Assembly (NCBI RefSeq): GCF_001010805.1
Contig: NZ_CP011477.1
Coordinates: 3,032,501 to 3,096,500, forward strand
Origin: Spongiibacter sp. IMCC21906
Lineage (GTDB): Bacteria > Pseudomonadota > Gammaproteobacteria > Pseudomonadales > Spongiibacteraceae
Reading direction: 5' to 3'
DNA length: 64,000 nucleotides
In this document: one piece after another, positions 45,118 through 52,913 of the stretch
Layout: the number at the start of each line of letters is the position of its first letter
Numbering within the stretch: position 1 is the stretch's first letter
Made by a program: the position numbers and the translations under genes
Notes under the pieces: model-generated
What the model saw: only the letters and a program-made list of their open reading frames with translations
What the model was told of the DNA's origin: nothing
The model's database searches: none

Positions 45118-45146
45118 ATTTTAGGCAAGGGCCGCCCAGGATGCAA
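45118..45146 (-). promoter_or_regulatory. Promoter of the rpsF operon
   Basis: On the minus strand TTGCAT (-35, 45141-45146) and TAAAAT (-10, 45118-45123) are 17 bp apart, about 95 bp upstream of the rpsF ATG. The leader has two short hairpins, CCTC/GAGG and GCCAC/GTGGC, which could be an S6:S18-binding autoregulatory structure; that is inference. Confidence 0.65.
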
Positions 45147-45162
45147 GCAATTTGGGTGTTTT

Positions 45163-45906
45163 TCAGCCAATTAGCGCAGATTGACGTTGACGCACCGCTT
45201 CAAACAGACAAATACCGCTCGCGACAGATACATTTAAGCTACTCACCGAACCCGCCATGGGCAGCTTGGCAAGATAGTCGCAACGCTCCCGCGTCAGGCG
45301 TCGAAGACCATCGCCCTCCGCACCCATCACTAACGCAATAGGACCGCGCAAATCCCGCTCATACAAGGATTCGTCGGCCTCCCCCGCCAGCCCCACAATC
45401 CACAAGCCATTATCTTGGAGCTGCTTCATGCAGCGGGCCAAATTGGTGACTGCAATAAACGGCACCACTTCAGCAGCGCCACAGGCCACTTTCATGACGG
45501 TGGCATTCAGGCCAACCGACTTATCCTTTGGTGCGACAACCGCCGTCACCCCAGCGGCATCAGCACTGCGTAAACAAGCACCGAGATTATGAGGATCTGT
45601 CACCCCATCCAGAATCAAAACCAGCGCCTGGCTCCCTGCCGCATCAATCAATGCGGACAAATCCTTCTCGCTATACTGGCTGGAAGTGTCGGCTTCGGCG
45701 ATCACCCCTTGGTGACGACCCTCCGCCATTTCATCCAGTTTTTTTCTGGCGATTTCGGCAACCGATATTCCCTGCGCCGCAGCTAAGGCCAACACCTCTT
45801 GTAAGCGTTGATCGTCTCGACCGCTTTGCACATACAAGGCTTTAACCCGCTGCGGACTGCGCTGCAAAAGACTTTGCACAGCGTGCAAGCCAAATATTTT
45901 TTCCAT
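45163..45906 (-). CDS. rlmB: 23S rRNA (guanosine-2251-2'-O)-methyltransferase
   Basis: RlmB, 247 residues, is a SpoU-family knotted methyltransferase. An N-terminal substrate domain ([21 protein letters not shown]) is followed by the SPOUT motifs [33 protein letters not shown] and [20 protein letters not shown]. It is 9 bp downstream of rnr, a conserved pair. Confidence 0.95.
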   Translation of the reverse strand: MEKIFGLHAVQSLLQRSPQRVKALYVQSGRDDQRLQEVLALAAAQGISVAEIARKKLDEMAEGRHQGVIAEADTSSQYSEKDLSALIDAAGSQALVLILDGVTDPHNLGACLRSADAAGVTAVVAPKDKSVGLNATVMKVACGAAEVVPFIAVTNLARCMKQLQDNGLWIVGLAGEADESLYERDLRGPIALVMGAEGDGLRRLTRERCDYLAKLPMAGSVSSLNVSVASGICLFEAVRQRQSALIG

Positions 45907-45915
45907 ACAACTTCC

Positions 45916-48324
45916 CTAACGACGCCGACGCTTTTTGTTGGCACCTTGGCGCTTTGCGCCGCTGTTTTTATCACTATCCCCAGCGCCCTTTTTACCACCG
46001 CTGGCTTTTTTCTTATTGCGCCCACCGCTGGGAATCTCTCCCCGCGCCAATGCATCTCGCACTGACGGTTTCTTTTTGCGGCCAGGACCGGCATCAACCA
46101 TACCCAGGTCAATTTTGCGTTCATCCATATCCACAGCCAAAATTTGCACGCGGACAGTATCGCCCAACTGAAAGCTGCGACGAGTACGCTCACCAATTAA
46201 GCGCTGATGAGCCGGGTCAAACTGATAATAATCCTGGGGTAGCGCAGAGATATGCACCAAGCCTTCTATATAAAAGTCCTGCAGCTCGACGAACATACCA
46301 AAGCCCGTTACCGCCGCGATCACCCCGTCGTATTCGCCGCCAACATGCTCCTGCAAAAACTCGCATTTGAGAAACGCCATCACATCACGGCTGGCATCAT
46401 CTGCTCGTCGCTCAGCCATCGAGCAATGCTCGCCGAGCCCGATCAAGCGCTCCATATCATAGGGGTAGATTTTTTGGCGACCGAGTTTAGCGGCATCCGG
46501 CTCGCAGTGGAAACAGTTCTTCGCCTCTCCGCCACCATTGCGGACCAGATAGCGTAATGCCCGGTGGACGAGCAAATCCGGGTAGCGGCGTATCGGCGAC
46601 GTAAAATGCGTATAACCTTTATAGTGCAGACCAAAGTGGCCTTGATTTTCGGGTTGATACACCGCCTGGCTTAACGACCGCAGCAGCATGGTCTGAATCA
46701 TCTGCGCATCGGGCCGCTCGCCCAGAGCACCCAACAACGTCTGATAATCCTTGGGCGTAGGTGTTTCACCACCCCGTAAACCCAAACCAATTTCACCAAG
46801 AAAAGTCCGCAAGCTTTCCAGTTTCTTTTCAGAGGGGCCATTATGCACACGGTACAGTGCTTCTAAGCCTGAACGTTCAAGCGCTTTGGCAGTGGCGACG
46901 TTAGCGCAAAGCATGCACTCTTCAATCAGTTTATGAGCATCATGACGATGCACCGGCACAATGGCCTCAATGCGCTTATCCTTATCAAAGACCACGCGGG
47001 TTTCAACGGTTTCAAAATCAATCGCCCCCCGCTCAGAGCGCGCCGCCCGCAGAGCCTTGTATAAATCGTGCAAACATTGCAATTGCGGCACTAAGTGACC
47101 ATGACGGCCAGAATCGTAGCTGGAATCCACTTCTGGCAGCCCCAGCAACGCGCCAACTTCGTTATAGGTCAAACGGCCATGGGAGCGAATAACCCCTTCG
47201 TAAAACTGAAAGCCGCTTAAATTACCCCTAGCGCTAATGGTCATTTCACAGACCATGGTCAGCCTATCGACATCTGGCTTTAATGAGCACAAACCGTTGG
47301 ACAGCGCCTCGGGCAACATGGGCACAACGCGATCGGGAAAGTAGACCGACGTTGAGCGTTTTTGTGCCTCTTGGTCTAGCGGTGAACCAACTTGTACATA
47401 ATGGGAAACATCGGCGATAGCGACCCATAAGCGCCAGCCGCCGCCTTTTTTGACCTCGCAATACACCGCGTCATCAAAATCTCTTGCATCCTCGCCATCA
47501 ATGGTGACTAACGGCAGCTCTCGCAAATCGACTCGCGCCTTTTTGTCCTTTTCATGGGGTTCAGTACCAAAACCTCGCGCCTCTTCCTCAACCTCATCGG
47601 GCCATTCAAACGGGATCTCATGGCTACGAATGGCCAGCTCAGTGGCAACACCCGCTGTTTTCCGGTCGCCCAACACATCCACAATACGGCCCCGTGGCTG
47701 CCGTCTTGGCCCCGGCTGCTGACTGATATCAACCATGACGTAGTCACCTTCAACGGCACCCGCACAGTCATCATCCTCCAGACCAATCCAGTTTTGAATC
47801 CGACTGTTATCCGGTACAACCTGGGGCTTACCCCGGTGGTCAATCAACTTACCCACCAACTGCTTGGTGCGCCGTTCCAGCACCTCAACAATTACCCCCT
47901 CTCGGCGGCCGCGCTGGTCCAGGCCGGTGACTTGCACGCTGACCAAATCGCCATCAAAGATTTGCTGCATCTGGCGATTGGCCAAATAAACATCGTCTTC
48001 TTCATCTACCAGCAAAAATCCAAAGCCATCGCGATGCCCCTGAACCCGGCCCGTGACCAGATCACTGGCATCTAAGGCACTATAGCGGCCACGTCGACCT
48101 TCATTAATTTGCCCGTCTCGCAACATCGCTTTAACACGACGGCGCAAACCTTCCTCTTGGTCTTCGCCCTCAATACTGAGGGCAGCCTTAAGCTGGCCCA
48201 TATTAAGACCGCGCTCAGAGCCCTGAAGCTTGTCAAGAATAAACTCCCGACTGGGAATGGGGTTGTCGTAGCGTTCAGCCTCTCGGGCTGCGTGGGGGTC
48301 TGCTTGGATGCGGCGTTTTGCCAT
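45916..48324 (-). CDS. rnr: Ribonuclease R
   Basis: RNase R, 802 residues, is a processive 3'-5' exoribonuclease that degrades structured RNA. It has an N-terminal winged helix (REFILDKLQGSERGLNMGQL), cold-shock domains, the RNB catalytic core with IDGEDARDFDDAVYCEVKKG, an S1 domain (GVIAAVTGFGMFVELQDFYI) and a Lys-rich tail (KKASGGKKGAGDSDK, KRQGANKKRRRR). First gene of rnr-rlmB. Confidence 0.96.
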   Translation of the reverse strand: MAKRRIQADPHAAREAERYDNPIPSREFILDKLQGSERGLNMGQLKAALSIEGEDQEEGLRRRVKAMLRDGQINEGRRGRYSALDASDLVTGRVQGHRDGFGFLLVDEEDDVYLANRQMQQIFDGDLVSVQVTGLDQRGRREGVIVEVLERRTKQLVGKLIDHRGKPQVVPDNSRIQNWIGLEDDDCAGAVEGDYVMVDISQQPGPRRQPRGRIVDVLGDRKTAGVATELAIRSHEIPFEWPDEVEEEARGFGTEPHEKDKKARVDLRELPLVTIDGEDARDFDDAVYCEVKKGGGWRLWVAIADVSHYVQVGSPLDQEAQKRSTSVYFPDRVVPMLPEALSNGLCSLKPDVDRLTMVCEMTISARGNLSGFQFYEGVIRSHGRLTYNEVGALLGLPEVDSSYDSGRHGHLVPQLQCLHDLYKALRAARSERGAIDFETVETRVVFDKDKRIEAIVPVHRHDAHKLIEECMLCANVATAKALERSGLEALYRVHNGPSEKKLESLRTFLGEIGLGLRGGETPTPKDYQTLLGALGERPDAQMIQTMLLRSLSQAVYQPENQGHFGLHYKGYTHFTSPIRRYPDLLVHRALRYLVRNGGGEAKNCFHCEPDAAKLGRQKIYPYDMERLIGLGEHCSMAERRADDASRDVMAFLKCEFLQEHVGGEYDGVIAAVTGFGMFVELQDFYIEGLVHISALPQDYYQFDPAHQRLIGERTRRSFQLGDTVRVQILAVDMDERKIDLGMVDAGPGRKKKPSVRDALARGEIPSGGRNKKKASGGKKGAGDSDKNSGAKRQGANKKRRRR

Positions 48325-48383
48325 GCAGTAGAACGTCCTCTTTTAATAAATGTTAAAACTCTGACAACAGTGTAACGCAAGCG

Positions 48384-48412
48384 TTGACAAAATAGCTTTC
48401 AATAAGTAAATT
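48384..48412 (+). promoter_or_regulatory. Promoter of tRNA-Leu
   Basis: TTGACA (48384-48389) and TAAATT (48407-48412) are separated by 17 bp. They are followed by a GC-rich discriminator (GCGCGCC), typical of stable-RNA promoters under stringent control. The tRNA starts 36 bp after the -10 box. Confidence 0.6.
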
Positions 48413-48447
48413 GCGCGCCTCAGTATTATGCTGACGCTCATCTCCTT

Positions 48448-48534
48448 GCCCAGGTGGTGAAATTGGTAGACACGCTAGCTTCAGGTGCTAGTCCTCGCAA
48501 GGGGGTGGAGGTTCAAGTCCTCTCCTGGGCACCA
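48448..48534 (+). tRNA. tRNA-Leu (anticodon CAG)
   Basis: An 87-nt class II tRNA including the encoded CCA. Acceptor arms GCCCAGG and CCTGGGC pair; the D-arm sequence is GGTGAAATTGGTAGAC, the anticodon stem-loop is CTAGC-TTCAGGT-GCTAG with anticodon CAG, there is a long variable arm, and the T-arm holds GGTTCAAGTCC. It lies directly before an integrase gene, and its 3' end is the probable ICE attachment site. Confidence 0.97.
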
Positions 48535-48540
48535 TTTTGA
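48510..48540 (+). other. Probable ICE left attachment site (attL)
   Basis: The 3' part of tRNA-Leu lies 165 bp before a P4-type integrase gene, and base composition and gene content change here from core genes to ICE genes. P4-type integrases commonly recombine at tRNA 3' ends. I found no second copy of this tRNA end within the window, so attR and the exact crossover are not defined. Confidence 0.55.
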
Positions 48541-48575
48541 ATTCCAGAGACTTCCAACAAAATCTCTAAGTCATT

Positions 48576-48603
48576 GAAAAAGCCCGCGAAAGCGGGCTTT
48601 TTC
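48576..48603 (+). terminator. Intrinsic terminator after tRNA-Leu
   Basis: AAAAAGCCCGC and GCGGGCTTTTT form an 11-bp stem with a GAAA tetraloop, including a T-run. It ends the tRNA transcript and isolates the integrase gene. Confidence 0.8.
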
Positions 48604-48648
48604 GTTCCAGCATGCGCTACCGGGTTCCACTGAAAGCCATGTGCAAAT

Positions 48649-48695
48649 GAGTACATTTTTGAGTACACTAAAAGTTCGAGAGAAAAAGTGTACTC
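48649..48695 (+). promoter_or_regulatory. GAGTAC repeats before the integrase (operator or arm-site candidates)
   Basis: GAGTACA at 48649-48655 is followed by GAGTACACT (48661-48669) and its exact inverse AGTGTACTC (48687-48695), which ends 3 bp before the integrase ATG. The overlap with the start region suggests autoregulation, or binding of integrase or an excisionase. Confidence 0.5.
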
Positions 48696-48698
48696 ACC

Positions 48699-49958
48699 AT
48701 GCCCCTTACCGCACGAGAAGTCCAGGCTGCCAAGCCTAAAGACAAGCCTTATGGCCTCGCCGATGGCGGAGGCCTCTCCCTGTGGGTGACCCCCGTGGGG
48801 CAGAGGTACTGGCACTTCCGCTATCGCATCGACGGCAAACAACCTCGTATTTCCTTGGGTGTCTACCCCACTATTTCACTCCAACTTGCTCGCGAGAAGG
48901 CGGCTGAAATGCGTGCACTTGTGGCACGCGGTATCGACCCGAGCCAGAAACGCAAAGTTGATAAACAAGCATCTACCGAATCAAAGACCAATCTGTTCAG
49001 GGTAGCCGCAGAGGACTGGTACCAAAGCAAGGTCAAAGCTGGTCGCTCGGCGTCAACCTTGGATAAAATGCGGACCTACCTCGACAAGGACATTCTCCCC
49101 GTACTGGGGGACAAACACCTTCCCAGCGTATCGAGGGCAGACTGTGCTTCCGTACAAACCCGCATCGAGAAACGTGGCGCACTGAACGTCTCCAAGAAAG
49201 TCCGCGGCTGGCTGCGCGAAATCTTCAGCCGGGCGATCGCCAAAGGGCTATGCGACAACAACCCGGCATCGGAGCTGCGCTATATCGCCAAGGAAGCCCC
49301 GAGAGCCGAGCACTACCCACATTTACTCGAACCTGAGTTACCGGATTTTCTCCGCAAGCTGGACAACTCGACCAGTCGCCTCATCAACCGCACCGCAGCC
49401 TGGATGGCAATCCTCACCGCCTCCCGCCCTGGTATGGTTCGCTTCGCCCAATGGCACGAAGTCGACCTGGATGATGCGATCTGGCGTATCGACGCGGAGA
49501 AGATGAAGATGCGCCGTATGCACGTAACGCCGCTTCCGACCCAACTCGTTGCAATGCTCAAAGAGCTCCGGGAAATTACCGGAAGGCAACAGTATCTTTT
49601 CCCCGGCATCGGCACCAAAAACGCCATGATCAGCGAAAACACGGTCAACAAGGTATTTCGCCTCATAGGCTACAAGGGTCGCATGGTGAGCCACGGCACT
49701 CGACACACCGCCAGCACGCTGCTCCGGGAACATGGCTGGCCCAAGCAGTTCGTGGATGCGCAACTGTCCCACAAGGAAACCGGAATTGCCGGCGACTACA
49801 ACCACGCCATCTATCTTCCCCAGCGCCGACTGATGATGCAGTGGTATGCAGACTATCTGGATGCGTTAAGGGTGGGTTTGACTTCGAAACAGTCGCAAGC
49901 ATTTGCAAGACGAGTGAATACTAATGCACGTCTTGAAACAGCGTCAGCCGAGAGTTGA
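48699..49958 (+). CDS. Tyrosine-type integrase, P4/DUF4102 family
   Basis: A 419-residue site-specific recombinase expected to integrate and excise the element at tRNA-Leu. The N-terminal DUF4102 arm-binding domain reads LTAREVQAAKPKDKPYGLADG with YRIDGKQPRISLGVYP; the SAM-like core-binding domain follows. The catalytic set is visible: Arg243 in TASRPGMVRF, His332 and Arg335 in SHGTRHTAS, His358 in QLSHKE, and nucleophile Tyr367 in GDYNHAIYLPQRR. All catalytic residues are present, so it is probably active. Confidence 0.94.
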   Translation: MPLTAREVQAAKPKDKPYGLADGGGLSLWVTPVGQRYWHFRYRIDGKQPRISLGVYPTISLQLAREKAAEMRALVARGIDPSQKRKVDKQASTESKTNLFRVAAEDWYQSKVKAGRSASTLDKMRTYLDKDILPVLGDKHLPSVSRADCASVQTRIEKRGALNVSKKVRGWLREIFSRAIAKGLCDNNPASELRYIAKEAPRAEHYPHLLEPELPDFLRKLDNSTSRLINRTAAWMAILTASRPGMVRFAQWHEVDLDDAIWRIDAEKMKMRRMHVTPLPTQLVAMLKELREITGRQQYLFPGIGTKNAMISENTVNKVFRLIGYKGRMVSHGTRHTASTLLREHGWPKQFVDAQLSHKETGIAGDYNHAIYLPQRRLMMQWYADYLDALRVGLTSKQSQAFARRVNTNARLETASAES

Positions 49959-49995
49959 CCGGAATAGTCAGTGAGCACGGCCCAGCTCCACAAGC

Positions 49996-50277
49996 TTAAC
50001 ATCGCTGTCGTCGAGTGAGTTTGTAAATATCCACCCGCCAATCAGCATCATCGATTTCTTCAAACTTTTCGATTTCCTCCGCAATCAGCGTCAGAAAATC
50101 ATTCAGATACAACTTCCTGTCCGGTTCAATTTCGTATTCATCCACCAGACCAGAATCGGCTTCCACACGGACACGTCCCAGCCAACGCAAACGGGCATTT
50201 TCGTATTCCTTGGGTAGAGGCTGCTTGGCACGACAACCACTTCCGTAGGATCGGACCAGTTTCCGTTTTACCGCCAT
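49996..50277 (-). CDS. Uncharacterised small protein
   Basis: A 93-residue ORF opposite to the integrase: basic N-terminus (AVKRKLVRSYGSGCRAKQPL), then an acidic helix-rich part (LTLIAEEIEKFEEIDDADWRV). No ribosome-binding site is obvious before its ATG. No family is recognised. Coding is supported only by its length and protein-like composition; it is ICE-borne by position. Confidence 0.5.
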   Translation of the reverse strand: MAVKRKLVRSYGSGCRAKQPLPKEYENARLRWLGRVRVEADSGLVDEYEIEPDRKLYLNDFLTLIAEEIEKFEEIDDADWRVDIYKLTRRQRC

Positions 50278-50755
50278 GTTTAGGCCAATACTTCTTGGTT
50301 TCGCATTGGATTGATCAACGCAATGACACTGTTTCTATTTTGATCTGCTGTGAGACCTGTTGCGCAACTATTCGAACTGCAAATATGAACAAAGTATGAC
50401 AAGACTCTCACTGCAACCCTATTTACCTGTGACCTAATCAGCAACAGCTGAAGCCCGCAAAGACACAGAAATCCACACTGACCCAATCGGTCTTGGCTTT
50501 CCCGAATTCAGTCACAACACTTCTATGCCCGATGTATCCACCGCCAGTAGAAAATCAATTGCAATCCAGCGGGGATAAAAGATTCAGGTTTTCGGCGTTT
50601 GCGCCTCTAAGGAGTGTACGTGTTAAGCAATCTATAGCCCAAACGCCGCAAAACCATCACAACCGGTTCGCGGCCGACTCCATCGTGTATACACCTCGAA
50701 AACCGTCATAGGTAACACCCCTCCAGGGTGAATAACAATCGATGAGGGTATCGGT
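50278..50755. other. Non-coding stretch in the ICE, no supported gene
   Basis: A 478-bp region between two ICE genes. A short hairpin (CACCC/GGGTG) lies about 30 bp before the next ATG. ORFs here are short and unconvincing. It probably holds the promoter of the 50756 gene. Confidence 0.4.
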
Positions 50756-51496
50756 ATGCCCGGCAGCGCGCCTGAAAAAATCTTCTATCGCCCCATTGAG
50801 GCGGCCATCCGTTGGAGCGATCTGTTCGACCACGAGCATCATATCATTCAGGTGCTCGGGGCTCATCAAGTCCCCGCTCCAACCGATTTCCCGCAATGGC
50901 CCAGGCTCCATTTGAACACCGCACGAATACTGGATGCCCTGACCAACAGAGATCTTCCCTATGGAAAGAATGGTGTCACCTGTGAAGACCCGCTGCTCCT
51001 GGATGATCCTGACCTGACGGTCCGCCATGTGGATCTGAAAGCCTGGATGGCCTCTACCTACCCGGAAGAAAAACCCGGATTCCTGTTCGGAGCAATCGAA
51101 CAACACCTATTCACTGGTCTCAGTACTGAAGCTATTCAAATCTTACTGGCCGACCGGGAAGCCCTGAAAATACAGCTTGCAGACCAAGAACACATCTGCC
51201 AGGCACTCCAGATCAAATACGACGCACTCAGAGAGGATTATGAGCATCAACAGCTGAGCATACGCCGGGGAAAGTCACCCGGCGCTCGTAGCGAATCAAC
51301 CTACCTCAACATTGTCGCCGGGCTGTTGAGTCTGTTACTGGGACACTCACCGTCGGGCCAGCCTTATTCGTCCTTCAAATCCCAAGACGCTGTTATCAGC
51401 GCCATGATTGCCCATTCCCCCAACACCATGGGTATCACTGAGCGTACCCTCCAGGCCAAGTTCGCCGAAGCCAAACGCCACTTGGCATCGAACTGA
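50756..51496 (+). CDS. Uncharacterised ICE protein with central coiled coil
   Basis: A 246-residue soluble protein. The N-terminus (EKIFYRPIEAAIRWSDLFDHE) and DLTVRHVDLKAWMASTYPEEK look like a compact domain; residues about 140-185 are predicted coiled coil (LADREALKIQLADQEHICQA, LREDYEHQQLSIRRG); the C-terminus (NIVAGLLSLLLGHSPSG, MGITERTLQAKFAEAKRHL) ends in a possible HTH-like segment. It lies just before alpA in the ICE maintenance region. No function is known to me; a regulator is possible. Confidence 0.7.
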   Translation: MPGSAPEKIFYRPIEAAIRWSDLFDHEHHIIQVLGAHQVPAPTDFPQWPRLHLNTARILDALTNRDLPYGKNGVTCEDPLLLDDPDLTVRHVDLKAWMASTYPEEKPGFLFGAIEQHLFTGLSTEAIQILLADREALKIQLADQEHICQALQIKYDALREDYEHQQLSIRRGKSPGARSESTYLNIVAGLLSLLLGHSPSGQPYSSFKSQDAVISAMIAHSPNTMGITERTLQAKFAEAKRHLASN

Positions 51497-51523
51497 GGCA
51501 TCAAGTCTATAACAGCGGTCCGG

Positions 51524-51543
51524 GATGCCGCATTTGCGGTGTC
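51524..51543. promoter_or_regulatory. Palindrome upstream of alpA
   Basis: GATGCCGCATTTGCGGTGTC is an imperfect 20-bp palindrome with a perfect CCGCA-TT-TGCGG core. It lies about 75 bp before the alpA start, where ICE regulators would act. Confidence 0.4.
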
Positions 51544-51615
51544 GTTTTCCGGCGAGCTGTATTTAATACCGACCATGTCCCAACAAACGCCAAGGAGCGT
51601 CCAGGAGTGGTCCCT

Positions 51616-51837
51616 ATGTCTCAGCAACCTTTAGCAGCGATGAATCCCAGTGAACGCCGCATCCTCCGCCGCGCCGAGGTGGAAGCCAAGACGGGCTTCA
51701 AACGCGCCCACATCTACAATCTGATGAAAGCGGGCAAGTTTCCCAAAGCCATTCGCCTGGGTGTCCGTGCCGTGGGCTGGGATTCGGTCGAAATCGACCA
51801 GTGGATCGCCGAACGCCGCAAAGACCGCACCCTCTGA
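51616..51837 (+). CDS. alpA: AlpA-family transcriptional regulator
   Basis: A 73-residue MerR-like winged-helix protein of the AlpA type: RRILRRAEVEAKTGFKRAHI, YNLMKAGKFPKAIRLG, AVGWDSVEIDQWIAERR. Members activate integrase genes in P4-like islands, and alpA heads the maintenance operon in ICEclc-type elements. The ATG at 51616 has AGGAG eight bases before it. It lies 25 bp upstream of parA. Confidence 0.88.
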   Translation: MSQQPLAAMNPSERRILRRAEVEAKTGFKRAHIYNLMKAGKFPKAIRLGVRAVGWDSVEIDQWIAERRKDRTL

Positions 51838-51862
51838 CACCGGGATTTGGAGGGTCAGCACT

Positions 51863-52726
51863 ATGCAAGTGATCTCCGTGATATCAACCAAAGGCGGTAT
51901 GGGGAAAACCACCATCGCGGCCAACCTTGGCGGCTTCGCCGCCGACGCCGGGCTGCGGGTGCTACTGGTAGACCTCGACGTTCAACCAACCCTGTCCAGC
52001 TACTTTTCTCTGAATCAACAGGCCGTCGGCGGGATCTACGAACTGCTGGCATTCAATGAACAAGTGCCAGAACAGGTTATCTCCCGCACGGCGGTTCACG
52101 GACTTGACCTCATCCTATCCAATGACGACAAGGGGCAGTTGAACACGCTATTGCTGCATGCGCCGGATGGCCGCCTTCGCTTACGCCATCTCCTGCCGTC
52201 CTTCGCTCCCCACTACGATCTGATGCTGATCGATACCCAGGGCGCGCGCAGTGTGATGCTGGAGATGGCAGTGCTCGCCTCGGACTTGGCGTTGTCCCCG
52301 GTTACCCCAGAAATCTTGGCGGCGCGGGAGTTGCGGCGGGGAACCCTGCAGTTACTCGATGACATCACGCCCTATCGCCATCTTGGTATTGCGCCACCGC
52401 CGCTGCATTTGCTGATCAACCGTGTGCACTCTGTTTCCTCTAATGCGCGCGCTATTCAGCAGGCGTTGCATCAGCTGTTCCGCAGACAAGTGGGAGTTTC
52501 ACTACTGGCGACCAGTATCCCGGCTATCGAAGCCTATCCCCGGGCGGCCACCCTGAGCCAACCGGTCCACCGGGTTGAGCATCGCCGCCCCCATGGGCGC
52601 GTGGCACCAGCGGCCCTGGAAACGATCAAGACATTGGCGCGGGAACTGCTGCCGCAATGGGAAGACCGCTTTGATGGCGTAACGCCCGCAACCTGTCGGA
52701 GGGCGGCCCATGTCGAATATCGTTGA
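51863..52726 (+). CDS. parA: ICE ParA-family ATPase
   Basis: A 287-residue deviant-Walker ATPase: MQVISVISTKGGMGKTTIAANL at the start (Walker A), VLLVDLDVQPTLSSYF (A'), and YDLMLIDTQGARSVML (B). It would partition or stabilise the excised element with ParB. GGAGGG lies before the chosen ATG; upstream in-frame starts lack homology. It overlaps the next small ORF by 17 nt. Confidence 0.92.
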   Translation: MQVISVISTKGGMGKTTIAANLGGFAADAGLRVLLVDLDVQPTLSSYFSLNQQAVGGIYELLAFNEQVPEQVISRTAVHGLDLILSNDDKGQLNTLLLHAPDGRLRLRHLLPSFAPHYDLMLIDTQGARSVMLEMAVLASDLALSPVTPEILAARELRRGTLQLLDDITPYRHLGIAPPPLHLLINRVHSVSSNARAIQQALHQLFRRQVGVSLLATSIPAIEAYPRAATLSQPVHRVEHRRPHGRVAPAALETIKTLARELLPQWEDRFDGVTPATCRRAAHVEYR

Positions 52727-52913
52727 ACCGGCGAACCGGACATGCCCGAAACGGCGCAGGCTGATGACCTTCGCACAAGCACACGGGTGGCATGTCGCCT
52801 ACCGCGCTGCCAATCAGTTCGTACTCACCAAGCCGGACATGCCGGCCATCGGCACCGCAGCGTTGCTCCTGCCCACTCGGCGTCCCGCGACCAGGAATCC
52901 CCGCCATGGCTGA
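52710..52913 (+). CDS. Small basic protein between parA and parB (shi-position)
   Basis: A 67-residue ORF, MSNIVEPANRTCPKRRRLMTF, AQAHGWHVAYRAANQFVLTK, with GGAGG upstream. It overlaps parA by 17 nt and parB by 8 nt, so translation is probably coupled across all three. In ICEclc the gene in this slot is shi, which with parA affects growth of transfer-competent cells. Sequence similarity to Shi is not established here. Confidence 0.6.
   Translation: MSNIVEPANRTCPKRRRLMTFAQAHGWHVAYRAANQFVLTKPDMPAIGTAALLLPTRRPATRNPRHG

Noticed and set aside
45931-46400. Several long plus-strand ORFs across the rnr 3' end
   Set aside because: They arise from the Lys/Arg-rich RNase R tail read in the opposite strand.
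50493-50711. 72-codon ORF in the 478-bp ICE gap
   Set aside because: No ribosome-binding site and no protein-like pattern.
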